NCBI RefSeq assembly: GCF_037038585.1 | Contig: NC_092524.1 | Location: forward strand, 44,725,001-44,789,000 | DNA from: Patagioenas fasciata | Taxonomy: Eukaryota; Chordata; Aves; Columbiformes; Columbidae | Direction: 5' to 3' | Length of the DNA: 64,000 bases | Shown: positions 63,891 through 64,000 of the stretch, in pieces | How the letters are laid out: every line of letters starts with the position of its first letter | Numbering within the stretch: the first letter of the stretch is position 1 | Made by a program: the position numbers and the translations under genes | The notes under the pieces: generated by a model | Told to the model about the DNA's origin: nothing | What the model saw: the letters and a program-made list of their open reading frames with translations, nothing else | Databases searched by the model: none

Positions 63891-64000
63891 AGGTGTTTCA
63901 AATCCTAACAATTTCTTCTTTCTTGCCTCTGCTATTCAGGTTTTTTTATTTACACAGAAGACTGCTAGGAAATCAGCAAACAGACTTTTTTTCCTGGGAG

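Larger units (their letters stand above)
56726..64000 (+). other. MIPOL1: MIPOL1 intron (partial, runs off right edge)
   Basis: Opens with GTACAG. AT-rich, with poly-A tracts near 61300 and 61793, a T run near 61951, a 17-bp tandem duplication at 59713-59746, and an unexplained minus-strand open frame at 63426-63890. No MIPOL1 exon recognised. Confidence 0.7.

Noticed and set aside
63900..63990. Plus-strand acceptor-like TTGCCTCTGCTATTCAG considered as a MIPOL1 exon start
   Set aside because: The sequence following it reaches a stop (TAG) within about 30 bases in the required frame and does not resemble MIPOL1.
1..64000. CRISPR arrays, operons, tRNA or rRNA genes, prophage or plasmid functions
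   Set aside because: None seen; the sequence is eukaryotic intron and intergenic DNA with avian CR1 repeats.

Overview
The window reads as ordinary vertebrate nuclear DNA, almost certainly from a bird. It is AT-rich with two CpG islands and spliced genes with GT-AG introns. It carries several CR1 LINE copies with the typical avian 3' end (the octamer tail related to ATTCTRTG), plus an avian-type endogenous-retrovirus LTR. Nothing suggests a bacterial, plasmid or viral replicon.

Layout. (1) 1-1560: the 5' end of SLC25A21 (mitochondrial 2-oxodicarboxylate carrier) on the minus strand. Coding exon 1 is at 1333-1399 inside a CpG island, and intron 1 runs off the left edge. (2) 1560-5380: a short intergenic interval. 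It holds an unrecognised minus-strand exon with a good acceptor, a 94-codon frame, a stop and a canonical polyA signal (4330-4901), and a ~90-bp direct duplication that brackets the SLC25A21 promoter. (3) 5380-6240: a second CpG island, most likely the MIPOL1 promoter, with two usable plus-strand splice donors. (4) 6239-64000: MIPOL1 (mirror-image polydactyly 1, a coiled-coil protein) on the plus strand. Supported exons are 34418-34523, 35806-35885, 52721-52907, 55608-55743 and 56620-56725. The splice phases of all five fit together, and the last two match the conserved coiled coil of vertebrate MIPOL1. The rest of the gene lies to the right of the window. This SLC25A21 / MIPOL1 divergent pair is the order known from human 14q13, next to FOXA1.

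The MIPOL1 introns make up about 90% of the window. They contain four CR1 fragments (one ~1.8 kb, with endonuclease and reverse-transcriptase remnants), one ~560-bp LTR with possible target-site duplication, simple repeats, a perfect 53-bp tandem duplication, a strong CTCF-like site beside a homeobox- and forkhead-motif-rich block, and an unexplained 154-codon minus-strand frame near the right edge.

The items most worth a second look are the unrecognised terminal exon between the two known genes, the open frame extending upstream of the usual MIPOL1 start codon, the nested minus-strand frame at 63426-63890, and the CTCF-like element. Identifications were made by reading the sequence and recalling family sequences; no search was run.
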